Part shown: positions 46,216 to 54,575 of the stretch, piece after piece
How the letters are laid out: every line of letters begins with the position of its first letter
How positions within the stretch are numbered: position 1 is the first letter of the stretch
Assembly: GCF_025264685.1 (NCBI RefSeq)
Contig: NZ_CP073721.1
Coordinates: forward strand, 4,579,001-4,643,000
DNA length: 64,000 nt
Direction: 5' to 3'
From: Dactylosporangium roseum
Lineage (GTDB): Bacteria; Actinomycetota; Actinomycetes; Mycobacteriales; Micromonosporaceae
Notes under the pieces: model-generated
Told to the model about the DNA's origin: nothing
The model's input: only the letters and a program-made list of their open reading frames with translations
Database searches by the model: none
Position numbers and translations under genes: made by a program

Positions 46216-46296
46216 TTAAATAATCCTAAAATCCGGCGTGACCATGCACGTCATTCACGTCCGCCGAACCGAAGCACGGCGTCCGGGGTGCCCGCG

Positions 46297-46533
46297 ATGA
46301 AGCCGACCGACCACGGCTTCGAGGTGCTGCTCGCCGAGGCGGACTACCGCTACGGTTCGGGGCCGCTCCGCATGCGCGTCGAGGTGGTCGACCACGCCGG
46401 ACGGCTGTATCTCGACGGCGAGTTCTGGCTGCCCGTGCACGGCACCCGGCTGCGCTTCGACGGTGTCGAGGCCGGCACCGTCCGGCTCCTGGTCCGAGCC
46501 ACCAGGCTGCCGCAGCGCCCACCGGCACAGTGA
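46297..46533 (+). CDS. Small 78-residue hypothetical protein
   Basis: MKPTDHGFEVLLAEADYRYG, then a predicted beta-rich middle (LRMRVEVVDHAGRLYLDGEF) and LRFDGVEAGTVRLLVRATRL. Codon bias is strong. No domain is recognised; the alternating pattern suggests a small beta barrel. It is divergent from the RsbW-like gene across the palindrome at 46202-46215 and convergent with kup. An in-frame GTG 9 nt upstream could also start it. Confidence 0.6.
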   Translation: MKPTDHGFEVLLAEADYRYGSGPLRMRVEVVDHAGRLYLDGEFWLPVHGTRLRFDGVEAGTVRLLVRATRLPQRPPAQ

Positions 46534-46549
46534 CCGGGGGCCGGCCGGG

Positions 46550-48517
46550 TCACACTTCGACGTGTGACCCCATGATGACCGTGCGGTCGCGGGGCAGGCC
46601 GAAGTGCTCCGCGGCGTCGGCGGTGATGTACGAGGTCGCGATGAACAGCTTCTTGCGCCAGGTCGCCATCGTCGGCCTGTCCCCGCTGCGCAGCTCGATC
46701 TTCGACAGGAAGTACGACGCCTGGCCGAGTTGCAGCTTCCCCTCGGTCCCCGCCGGGTCGAGCGTCCGCAACGCGGCGGGCACGTCGGGTGTCTCCATGT
46801 AGCCGAACCGGACGGTCACGTGGATGATGCCGTCGTCGGCGTAGCCGAGGTCATCGACGACGATCCGTTCGTCCGCCGGGACACGCGGCACCGGCTCCGT
46901 CCGGAGCGACATGATCAGGACGTGTTCGTGCCGCACGTGGTTGTGCTCGACGTTGGCCCGCATGGCCAGCGGCGCGGTCTCCTTGCTGCGGTTGAGGAAG
47001 ACCGCCGTGCCCGGGACCCGCCGCGTCAGCGACCCGTCGGCGCGCAGCCGCGCGATGAACTCACTCAGCGATCCCTCGCGCCGGCGGCGCTCCGCGGTGA
47101 CGACTTCACGGCCCCGCTGCCAGGTGGTCATGACGGTGAACGCCGTGAGGCCGATGAGCAGCGGGAGCCACGCGCCGTGGACCAGCTTGGTCAGGTTGGC
47201 CGCGACGAACAGCAGGTCCACCATCAGCAGCACGGCCGCGCTCAGGCCGATCAGCCACAGCGGGGCGCGCCACCGCCAGCGGGCGATGTAGCAGAAGAGC
47301 AGGGTGGTGATGGTGATCGTACCGGTGACGGCCATGCCGTACGCGTAGGCGAGCGCCGCCGAGCTGCGGAAGGCGAAGACCAGGGTGAGTACCGAGATCA
47401 TCAGCAGCCAGTTGATCCATGGGACGTAGATCTGGCCGATCCTGGACTCCGACGTGTGCGACACCCGGAGCCGGGGCAGGTAGCCGAGCTGGGCGGCCTG
47501 GGACGCGACCGAGAACGCGCCGGTGATCACCGCCTGGGAGGCGATGACGGTCGCCGCCGTCGCCAGCAGGACCGTCGGCAGCCGTCCCCAGGAGGGCGCG
47601 AGCAGGAAGAACGGGCCGCTGATGTGCGCCGGATCCCGGAGGATCAGCGCGCCCTGGCCCAGGTAGCTCAGCGCGCACGCGGGGAACACCAGGATCAGCC
47701 AGGCCCGGGTGATCGACCGGCGGCCGAAGTGCCCCATGTCCGCGTACAGTGCCTCGGCGCCGGTGACCGCGAGCGCCACCGTGGCCAGGGCGAAGAACGC
47801 GATCCCGAAGTGGCCGGCGAGGAAGCCGACGGCGTAGGTCGGCGACAGCGCCTCGAGGATGGCCGGGTACCGGACGATGCCGGCCACTCCGCACGCGCCG
47901 ATGGTCACGAACCAGAGGATCATCACGGGCCCGAACATCCGGCCGACGGCCGTGGTTCCCCGCCGCTGGACCATGAACAGCGCCACGATGATCACCGCGG
48001 TGATCGGCACCACCAGTGACCCCAGCGACGGTTCGACGACCTTGACGCCCTCGACCGCGGACAGCACCGAGATCGCCGGGGTGATCATGCTGTCGCCGAA
48101 GAACAGCGCGGCGCCGAAGATGCCGAGCCCGGCCAGCGTGAAGGCCGCCCGCCGGCCATGGTGCGCGCTCCAGCGTCGCAGCAGGGTGATCAGGGCCATG
48201 ATGCCGCCCTCGCCGTCGTTGTCGACGCGCATCGCCAGCAGCACGTACGTAACCGTGACGATGATCGTCACCGACCAGAGGACGAGTGACACCACGCCGA
48301 ACACGTTCTCGGTGCTCACCGGCACCGGATGCGGGTCAGCGGGGTTGAACACGGTCTGCAAGGTGTAGATCGGGCTGGTCCCGATGTCGCCGAACACCAC
48401 GCCGAGCGCACCGACGACCAGCGCGAGCCTCGCGGTGTCGCGGGCGCTCGGGCCGTGCGGCGGCGAACCCGCCGCGGACGCGCTGTCCGGCGTGGTCGGT
48501 CGCTGCCGGCTCGTCAC
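46550..48517 (-). CDS. kup: Kup-type potassium uptake transporter
   Basis: 655 residues, about twelve membrane helices and a cytosolic C-terminal domain. The start of the transporter fold is LALVVGALGVVFGDIGTSPI with YTLQTVFNP, the KUP/HAK/KT hallmark, followed by ADMGHFGRRSITRAWLILVF. It imports K+ with protons. The N-terminal 25 residues are Ser/Pro rich. A perfect 8-bp inverted repeat lies 40 nt upstream of ATG 48517. Together with kdp 2 kb away it forms a cation transport neighbourhood. Confidence 0.92.
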   Translation of the reverse strand: MTSRQRPTTPDSASAAGSPPHGPSARDTARLALVVGALGVVFGDIGTSPIYTLQTVFNPADPHPVPVSTENVFGVVSLVLWSVTIIVTVTYVLLAMRVDNDGEGGIMALITLLRRWSAHHGRRAAFTLAGLGIFGAALFFGDSMITPAISVLSAVEGVKVVEPSLGSLVVPITAVIIVALFMVQRRGTTAVGRMFGPVMILWFVTIGACGVAGIVRYPAILEALSPTYAVGFLAGHFGIAFFALATVALAVTGAEALYADMGHFGRRSITRAWLILVFPACALSYLGQGALILRDPAHISGPFFLLAPSWGRLPTVLLATAATVIASQAVITGAFSVASQAAQLGYLPRLRVSHTSESRIGQIYVPWINWLLMISVLTLVFAFRSSAALAYAYGMAVTGTITITTLLFCYIARWRWRAPLWLIGLSAAVLLMVDLLFVAANLTKLVHGAWLPLLIGLTAFTVMTTWQRGREVVTAERRRREGSLSEFIARLRADGSLTRRVPGTAVFLNRSKETAPLAMRANVEHNHVRHEHVLIMSLRTEPVPRVPADERIVVDDLGYADDGIIHVTVRFGYMETPDVPAALRTLDPAGTEGKLQLGQASYFLSKIELRSGDRPTMATWRKKLFIATSYITADAAEHFGLPRDRTVIMGSHVEV

Positions 48518-48555
48518 GGCGGTCCTCCTCGACAGAGATGGCTGCCGGTCGTGCC

Positions 48556-48573
48556 GGACACCCGAGGGTGTCC
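48556..48573. promoter_or_regulatory. Perfect 8-2-8 inverted repeat upstream of kup
   Basis: GGACACCC, GA, GGGTGTCC. The decamer TGCCGGACAC occurs twice around it (48553-48562 and 48575-48584). It could be an operator or a transcript hairpin in the kup leader. Confidence 0.45.
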
Positions 48574-48671
48574 CTGCCGGACACTACGCCGACCCGGCGT
48601 GCCCGCGCACCGGGATCACCCTGCGGCTCACCTGGAAGGAGCGGGCCTGACGCCGTGCTCCCCACCGGCGG

Positions 48672-49760
48672 TCACAACCAGCCGGACTTGCGCAGGTAGC
48701 GGTACAGCAGGGCCGAGGTGCCCAGCATGACGATGAGCAGTCCGGGATAGCCGTAGCGCCACTGCAGTTCGGGCATGTACTTGAAGTTCATGCCGTAGAT
48801 GCCGGCGAACGCCGTCTGCATCGCGGCGATCGCGGCCCACGAGGCGATCTTGCGCATGTCGTTGTTCTGGTCGACGGTCACCTGGGCGAGGCGGGCCTGC
48901 AGCATCGAGTTGAGCAGGTCGTCGAAGCCGGCGATCCGGTCGGCGACGCGCGTGTTGTGGTCGGCCACGTCGCGGAAGTACCGGCGGATCTCCTTCGTGA
49001 GCCGGACCGTGCTGCCGTCCAGGATGGTGGCGAGGGGCCGCTGCAGCGGCAGGACCGCGCCGCGGAACTCGACGAGCTCGCGCTTGAGCTGGTAGATCTG
49101 GCCGATGGTGGCGCTGGCCTCGCGCCGCAGGACCTGCGCCTCGACGACGTCGAGGTCGCGCTGGAACGCGGCGGCGATGTCGAGGTAGACGTCGACCACC
49201 CGGTCGCAGATGGCGTGCACGACGGCCCACGGTCCGTGGGCGAGCAGCGCCCGGTCGTTCTCGAGGTCGGCGCGGACCGCGCGCAGCCCGCCGACGGAGC
49301 CGTGCCGGACGGTGACGACGAACTTCTCGGCGACGAAGATCCGCACCGAGCCGGTCTCGACCACCTCGCTCGTGTCGGTCAGCTCGGTGTGCTCGACGTA
49401 GCGGGCCGCGCGCACGACCAGGAACGCGACGTCCTCGTAGCGCTCCAGCTTCGGGCGCTGCTCGGCGGAGAGCGCGTCCTCGACGGCGAGGGGGTGCAGG
49501 CCGAACACCTCGGCGATCTCCGCCATCTTGCCGGCGGCCGGTTCGTGCAGGCCGATCCAGACGAACGCGTCGGCGGTCGCCTTCGCCTCGGCGAGCATCG
49601 CCGCGGGCGTGCTCTTCCCGCTCCGGCGGACCCCGCCGACGTAGAGCGCGCAGTCGATCACGGCGTCGGCGTCGCGCCTCGGTGCCGGCGCGACCGCCGC
49701 CGCGGCCACCCCGGCACGCGCGCCGGCCCACGACGGCCACCATGCTCTACGTTGCGTCAT
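48672..49760 (-). CDS. corA: CorA-family divalent cation transporter
   Basis: 362 residues. A cytosolic alpha/beta domain (FVWIGLHEPAAGKMAEIAEV, FGLHPLAVEDALSAEQRPKL) precedes a long helix and two C-terminal membrane segments with the pore motif YGMNF. The final residues LLYRYLRKSGWL are basic as in CorA. It moves Mg2+ or Co2+. ATG 49760 overlaps the stop of a small membrane protein gene (ATGA); the longer frame upstream is not used. Confidence 0.9.
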   Translation of the reverse strand: MTQRRAWWPSWAGARAGVAAAAVAPAPRRDADAVIDCALYVGGVRRSGKSTPAAMLAEAKATADAFVWIGLHEPAAGKMAEIAEVFGLHPLAVEDALSAEQRPKLERYEDVAFLVVRAARYVEHTELTDTSEVVETGSVRIFVAEKFVVTVRHGSVGGLRAVRADLENDRALLAHGPWAVVHAICDRVVDVYLDIAAAFQRDLDVVEAQVLRREASATIGQIYQLKRELVEFRGAVLPLQRPLATILDGSTVRLTKEIRRYFRDVADHNTRVADRIAGFDDLLNSMLQARLAQVTVDQNNDMRKIASWAAIAAMQTAFAGIYGMNFKYMPELQWRYGYPGLLIVMLGTSALLYRYLRKSGWL

Positions 49761-49882
49761 GCGCCGGCACTGCCTTCCGGGCTCATTGCGATCAGCACGA
49801 CGATCAGGACGATCCACGCGATGAAGACCACCACCAGCGCGAGCGGCAGGTGTCTGCGGATCGGGCTTCCGCGACCGTCCAC
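49757..49882 (-). CDS. Small 41-residue membrane protein coupled to corA
   Basis: GTG 49882 has GGAGGGG 6 nt upstream. The product reads a polar start (DGRGSPIRRHLP), one hydrophobic helix (LALVVVFIAWIVLIVVLIAM) and a short tail SPEGSAGA. Its TGA overlaps the corA ATG by 4 nt (ATGA). The arrangement argues that it is translated with CorA and may be a small accessory subunit; no family is known to me. Confidence 0.6.
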   Translation of the reverse strand: MDGRGSPIRRHLPLALVVVFIAWIVLIVVLIAMSPEGSAGA

Positions 49883-49962
49883 CGTCCGCCCCTCCGTGTC
49901 CGCCGCCCGGCGGATGCCGGGCCGTGCCAGGAGCAGTGTCCTCCACGGATCGCACGCCGCGT

Positions 49963-50261
49963 TCAGCGGCACCCCTGGTCGCGGGCGAGCAGGTCGTCGA
50001 CGGACTCCCGGCGGATCAGCGGGTGGACGCGGCCGCCGTCGGCGGCGACCAGCGCGGGGCGGCCGACGAGGTGGAAGTTGGTGGCGCGGGCGTGGTGGTA
50101 GGCACCGGTACCGGCGACGGCGAGCAGATCGCCGGGGCGCAGACACCACCGACGAGGAGGTCACCGCCGTTCCCCCAGCGGGTGGTCGACGGCCAGACGC
50201 CGGCGCCCAGGTGCGCCGGGAGCGACGAACGCAGCGACGGCAGGATCTCGGTGAGGGTCAT
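49963..50261 (-). pseudogene. Internally deleted diaminopimelate decarboxylase (lysA) remnant
   Basis: ATG 50261 opens MTLTEILPSLRSSLP and TTRWGNGGDLLVGGV, the typical N-terminus of an actinobacterial LysA-type enzyme. At about 50131-50145 the text jumps and changes frame to PGDLLAVAGTGAYHHARATN, then HLVGRPALVAADGGRVH and ESVDDLLARD, the C-terminus of the same enzyme, ending at TGA 49963-49965. About 350 residues, including the PLP lysine region, are missing. It cannot be functional. A second intact lysA elsewhere in the genome is expected. Confidence 0.7.
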
Positions 50262-50333
50262 ACCGGCCACGCTGGCACCGCGACGGCGCCCCGCCAAGGT
50301 GTCCATACGCAATCTCTACGCGAAATCTGTTGC

Positions 50334-50385
50334 GGCGTCAGCACATCGTCAAGAACCGGGTGGCCGGCGTAGGAAATCCGTCAGG
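50334..50385 (+). promoter_or_regulatory. Direct repeat pair like that of the kdp promoter
   Basis: GGCGTCAGCACATCGTCAAG (50334-50353) and GGCGTAGGAAATCCGTCAGG (50366-50385) lie 32 nt apart with a 12-nt spacer. The kdp promoter repeats (59066-59117, opposite strand) have the same consensus GGCGTAGGN5CCGTCAAG and the same 20+12+20 geometry. The site lies 73 nt upstream of the decayed lysA and beyond the end of kdpE. Confidence 0.55.
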
Positions 50386-50447
50386 AGCCGTGGGCAGCCA
50401 CGGCGGCCGGTGGCAACCTCAGTGCCGGGATCCGGCCCGCCGGTGGG

Positions 50448-51137
50448 TCACGGCTGGAAGCGGTAGCCCATCGCCGGCTCGGTGAGCAGGTGCCGGGGCC
50501 GGGCCGGGTCCGGTTCGAGCTTGCGGCGCAGTTGCCCCATGTACTGGCGCAGGTAGTGGGTCTGGTCGAGATATGTCGGCCCCCACACGTGCCGCAGCAG
50601 CTCGCGGTGGCTGACGAGCTTGCCGGGATTGCGGGCCAGCAGGTCGAGGATCCGCCACTCGGTGCGGGTGAGGTGCTGGCGCTGCCCGGAGCCGTCGGCG
50701 CGGCGGGCGTCGTGGGCGGCGAGGTCGATGTCGTAGTCGCCGACGCGGACGGTCGAGGCGGCCTCGGGCTCCGGCCGGCGGCGGGTCACCGAGCGGATCC
50801 GGGCGAGGAGCTCGTCGATGTTGAACGGCTTGGTGACGTAGTCGTCGGCGCCGGCGTCGAGCGCGGCGACCTTCTCGCCGCTGCCGAGCCGGCCGGACAG
50901 GACGAGGACCGGCACCGGGGTCCAGGCCCGCAGGGTGCGCAGCACCTCGATGCCGTCCAGGTCGGGCAGGCCGAGGTCGAGCACCACCACGTCGGGGTGC
51001 TCGATGGCGGCGACCTGCAGCGCGGTGGTGCCGTCGCCGGCGGTCACCACTTCGTACTGGCGGGCCTGTAGGTTGATCCGCAGCGCGCGCAGCAGTTGTG
51101 GTTCGTCGTCGACGATGAGGACCCGGGTCGGGCTCAC
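50448..51137 (-). CDS. kdpE: KdpE response regulator
   Basis: 229 residues. Receiver with VDDEPQLLRALRINL, phosphoacceptor D54 in VVLDLGLPDLDGIEVL, Lys in YVTKPFNIDELLARI. OmpR-type winged helix: LTRTEWRILDLLARNPGKLV and TYLDQTHYLRQYMGQLRRKL, the latter close to E. coli KdpE. It activates kdpFABC at low K+ or osmotic stress. The GTG start overlaps the kdpD stop by 4 nt. Confidence 0.92.
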   Translation of the reverse strand: MSPTRVLIVDDEPQLLRALRINLQARQYEVVTAGDGTTALQVAAIEHPDVVVLDLGLPDLDGIEVLRTLRAWTPVPVLVLSGRLGSGEKVAALDAGADDYVTKPFNIDELLARIRSVTRRRPEPEAASTVRVGDYDIDLAAHDARRADGSGQRQHLTRTEWRILDLLARNPGKLVSHRELLRHVWGPTYLDQTHYLRQYMGQLRRKLEPDPARPRHLLTEPAMGYRFQP

Positions 51138-53716
51138 GCCGGGGTCTCCTTTCCGGTGCGTCTGACGTCCAGATGCGCCAGCAGCACGGGATCGGCGTGG
51201 TCGACGCCGGCCCGTTCGGCGCTGGGCAGGGCGAGGGTCATGGTGAGGCCGCCGCCCGGGGTGTGCTCGGGCAGCAGGGTGCCGCCCATGGCCTCGGCCA
51301 GGCCGCGGGAGAGCGCGAGGCCGAGGCCGACGCCGGTGGCGTTGTCGCGGTCGCCGAGGCGCTGGAAGGGCTGGAACACGCGTTCACGGTCGGCGGCCGG
51401 GATGCCCGGGCCGTGGTCGACGACGCGGATCTCCACCTGGCCGGCGTGCTCGCTCGCGCTGATCAGCGGCGGGCTGCCGGGTGGGCTGTACCGCACGGCG
51501 TTGGCCAGGACGTTGACGAGGACCCGTTCGAGCAGCGCCGGATCGGCGTGGACCTCGGGCAGGTCGTCGGGGATGCTCACCCGGACACCGGCGGCGAACG
51601 GGCCGAGCTCGTCGATCGCGTGGGGCACCGCCTCGGCGACGCTGACCGCGTGCGGCGTCATGGCGAGGGCGCCGGCCTGTACGCGGGACATGTCGAGGAG
51701 GTTCTCGACGAGGCGGGTGAGCTTGTCCAGCGACTCCTCCGCCGTGGCCAGCAGCTCCTCCTGGTCGGCGGGCGAGAAGGCGACGTCGTGGCTGCGCAGG
51801 CTGCCGACGGCGGCCTTGGCGGAGGCGAGCGGGGTGCGCAGGTCGTGGCTGACCGCCGACAGCAGCGCCGTGCGCAGCTTGTCGACCTCCTCCAGCGATC
51901 GCGCCGTGGCGGCCTGCTCGCCGAGGCGCTGTTGGCGCAGCGCGATCACGGCGTGCGCGGCGAACGCCTCGATGAGCCTGCGGTCGGACGCCGGCAGCGG
52001 ATGCCCGCGCAGCACCAGCGAGACGTCGTCGTTGATGGGGACCTCGGTCTGCCCCTCCGCGGGCGTCGTGCACGGCTTGCCGCCGACGGACGCGACGATC
52101 CGCCAGGCCCCGCGCTCGGTGGACCGCTCCAGCAGCGTGACACTGATCAGGCCGAAGGATTCGCGGACCCGCTCCAGCAGGGCGTCGAGCGGGTTGTCGC
52201 CGTGCAGGACGCTGCCGGCGAGGGTGGCGAGGGTCTGCGCCTCGGCCGAGGCGCGGGCGGCGTCGCGGGCGCGGCGGGCGGCCCGGTCGACGACGGTCGC
52301 CACCGCCATGGCCACGAAGACGAACGCCACCAGCGCGAACACGTTCTCCCGTTCGGCGACGGTGAACTCGTACAGCGGCGGCGTGAAGTACCAGTTGAGC
52401 AGCAGGAAGCCGCCGACGGCGCAGACCAGCGCCGGCAGCAGCCCGCCGACGAGCGCGACGGCGACGGCGAGGACGAGGTAGGCGAGGATGTCACTGGGCA
52501 ACGTCATCTCGGCGCGCAACTCGTCCAGGGCGATGGTGAGGACCGGCAGGCCGGCCAGCGCTAGGGCGAAGCCGAGCAGCCGCCGGCGCAGGGTCAGACC
52601 GCTCTCGCCCTGCCCGAGCCGCAGGCGTCCGCGCCGGGCCTGCTCGTGGCTGACGAGGTGGACGTCGATGCTGCCCGACTCGGCGGTCGTGGTCACCCCG
52701 ACCCCGGGGGCGAGGATCTGGGCGAGCCGGCCCCGGCGGCTGGCGCCGAGGACGAGCTGGGTGGCGTTGACACCGCGGGCGAAGTCGAGCAGCGCGGCCG
52801 GGACGTCGGCGCCGACGACCTGGTGGTAGGTCCCGTCGAGGCTCTCCGCGAGCAGCCGCTGACGGGTCAGGTTGGCGGGGTCGCCGCCGGAGAGCCCGTC
52901 GCCGCGCACGACGTGCACCGCCATGAGGTCCGCGCCTTTGGTACGGGCGGCGACGCGAGCCGCACGCCGGATGAGCGTGTCGCCCTCGGGTCCGCCGGTG
53001 AGCGCGACGACCACCCGTTCGCGGGCCTCCCACGTCGTGTCGATGTTGTGGTCGGCGCGGTAGCGGTCGAGCTGTTCGTCGACCTTGTCGGCCAGCCACA
53101 GCAGCGCGAGTTCGCGCAGGGCGGTGAGATTGCCGACCCGGAAGTAGTTGCCGAGCGCGGCGTCGATCTTCTCCGGCTTGTAGATGTTGCCGTGGGCCAT
53201 GCGGCGGCGCAGGGCCTCCGGGGTCATGTCGACCAGTTCGATCTGCTCGGCGCGGCGGACGACGGCGTCGGGGACCGTCTCGCGCTGCGGGACGCCGGTG
53301 ATCTGCTCGACGACGTCGTTGAGCGACTCGAGGTGCTGGATGTTGACCGTGGTGAGCACGTCGACGCCGGCGTCGAGCAGTTCCTCGATGTCCTGCCAGC
53401 GCTTGGCGTGCCGGCTGCCGGGCACGTTGGTGTGTGCCAGTTCGTCGACGAGCGCCACCTCGGGCCGGCGGGCGAGGACGGCGTCGAGGTCGAGCTCGGT
53501 GAAGGCGCTGCCGCGATATGTCATGTCCTGGCGCGGCACGACCTCCAGGCCGTCGAGCATGGCTTCGGTGAAGGGGCGGCCGTGGGTCTCCACGAACCCA
53601 ACCACCACGTCGGTGCCGCGTTCCTTGCGGCGCCGCCCCTCCTCCAGCATCTTGTAGGTCTTGCCGACGCCGGGCGCGGCGCCCAGATACACCCGCAGCG
53701 TCCCGCGCGTCGTCAT
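51134..53716 (-). CDS. kdpD: KdpD sensor histidine kinase
   Basis: 860 residues. The N-terminal KdpD domain has Walker A VYLGAAPGVGKTYKML and ALVDELAHTNVPGSRHAKRW; a Usp-like domain follows (about 245-365); four membrane helices (DUF4118) at about 385-480; GAF-like linker; HisKA with SAVSHDLRTPLASAKAAVGS; HATPase with NVLANAVRYSPPGSP and VGLGLALSRGLAEAMGG. It senses K+ and turgor. It starts 12 nt after kdpC ends, so it belongs to the kdp operon. Confidence 0.93.
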   Translation of the reverse strand: MTTRGTLRVYLGAAPGVGKTYKMLEEGRRRKERGTDVVVGFVETHGRPFTEAMLDGLEVVPRQDMTYRGSAFTELDLDAVLARRPEVALVDELAHTNVPGSRHAKRWQDIEELLDAGVDVLTTVNIQHLESLNDVVEQITGVPQRETVPDAVVRRAEQIELVDMTPEALRRRMAHGNIYKPEKIDAALGNYFRVGNLTALRELALLWLADKVDEQLDRYRADHNIDTTWEARERVVVALTGGPEGDTLIRRAARVAARTKGADLMAVHVVRGDGLSGGDPANLTRQRLLAESLDGTYHQVVGADVPAALLDFARGVNATQLVLGASRRGRLAQILAPGVGVTTTAESGSIDVHLVSHEQARRGRLRLGQGESGLTLRRRLLGFALALAGLPVLTIALDELRAEMTLPSDILAYLVLAVAVALVGGLLPALVCAVGGFLLLNWYFTPPLYEFTVAERENVFALVAFVFVAMAVATVVDRAARRARDAARASAEAQTLATLAGSVLHGDNPLDALLERVRESFGLISVTLLERSTERGAWRIVASVGGKPCTTPAEGQTEVPINDDVSLVLRGHPLPASDRRLIEAFAAHAVIALRQQRLGEQAATARSLEEVDKLRTALLSAVSHDLRTPLASAKAAVGSLRSHDVAFSPADQEELLATAEESLDKLTRLVENLLDMSRVQAGALAMTPHAVSVAEAVPHAIDELGPFAAGVRVSIPDDLPEVHADPALLERVLVNVLANAVRYSPPGSPPLISASEHAGQVEIRVVDHGPGIPAADRERVFQPFQRLGDRDNATGVGLGLALSRGLAEAMGGTLLPEHTPGGGLTMTLALPSAERAGVDHADPVLLAHLDVRRTGKETPA

Positions 53717-53728
53717 CCGCTCGCTTCC

Positions 53729-54574
53729 TTACGCGACCCGGTCGAGGGCCAGGTTGAGCTTCAGGACGTTGACCGCCGGCTCGCCCATGAAGCCGAGGGC
53801 GCGGCCGGTGGTGTGCTCGTCGACGAGCCGTCGTACCTCGGCGGCGGGTATGCCCCGTGCGGCGGCGACCCGTGGGATCTGTAGCTTCGCGTAGGCGACG
53901 CTGATGTGCGGGTCGAGGCCGCTGCCGCTGGCGGTCACCGCGTCGGCCGGCACGGCCGGCGTGTCCGGGGCGTTGCCCCGGACGGGGGTGACGACGCCTT
54001 TGCTGTAGTCCTCGCCGGGCTTGGCGCATTCGACGGTGACGCCCTGCCAGGTGGTGACGAACGGGGTCGCGGGGCAGGCCTCGTTGAGGCTGACCGCGCG
54101 GGTGACCGGGCCGGTCGAGCCGTTGTGGTAGAAGACGGCGAGGACCGCGCCGACGCCGCCGGGCGTGCAGTACGGGCGGGCGCCGTCAACGCCGTCCAGC
54201 TCACCGACCGCCTTGCTGCGCGAGCACACGAGGGTGAGCAGGCTCGCCCTGCCGGGGACGTCCACGACGCTCTGCGGGCCGAGGTTGCTGGCACCCGTCG
54301 CCTTCGGGTCGTAGCCGCCGGCGGCGGACGGGCGGGACTGGAAGTACTGCCGCAGCGGGTTGCCCAGCCTGTCGGTGAAGGACTGGCCGATGCGGCTGCT
54401 GCCGACGGTCGAGCCGTTCCTGTCGATGAGCGAGCCGTCGGCGTTGCCGGCGAGGCCCGGGATGCGGGCGACGGCGACCATGAACAAGGGGTAGGCCAGG
54501 CCGAGCACGACGGTCATGGCGGCCACCGCGCGCAGGGCCGCGAGGTGCTGGGCGAGCCAGGCAGGCAGTCGCAT
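53729..54574 (-). CDS. kdpC: KdpC subunit of the K+-transporting ATPase
   Basis: 281 residues, longer than enteric KdpC (about 190). One N-terminal membrane helix (AVAAMTVVLGLAYPLFMVAV), then RIGQSFTDRLGNPLRQYFQS RPSA and a C-terminal SGSGLDPHISVAYAKLQIPR VAAARG block that is the family signature. An insertion of about 80 residues in the middle (GELDGVDGARPYCTPGG to DTPAVPADAV) is common in actinobacteria. It bridges KdpA and KdpB. One nt separates it from kdpB. Confidence 0.92.
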   Translation of the reverse strand: MRLPAWLAQHLAALRAVAAMTVVLGLAYPLFMVAVARIPGLAGNADGSLIDRNGSTVGSSRIGQSFTDRLGNPLRQYFQSRPSAAGGYDPKATGASNLGPQSVVDVPGRASLLTLVCSRSKAVGELDGVDGARPYCTPGGVGAVLAVFYHNGSTGPVTRAVSLNEACPATPFVTTWQGVTVECAKPGEDYSKGVVTPVRGNAPDTPAVPADAVTASGSGLDPHISVAYAKLQIPRVAAARGIPAAEVRRLVDEHTTGRALGFMGEPAVNVLKLNLALDRVA

Positions 54575-54575
54575 G

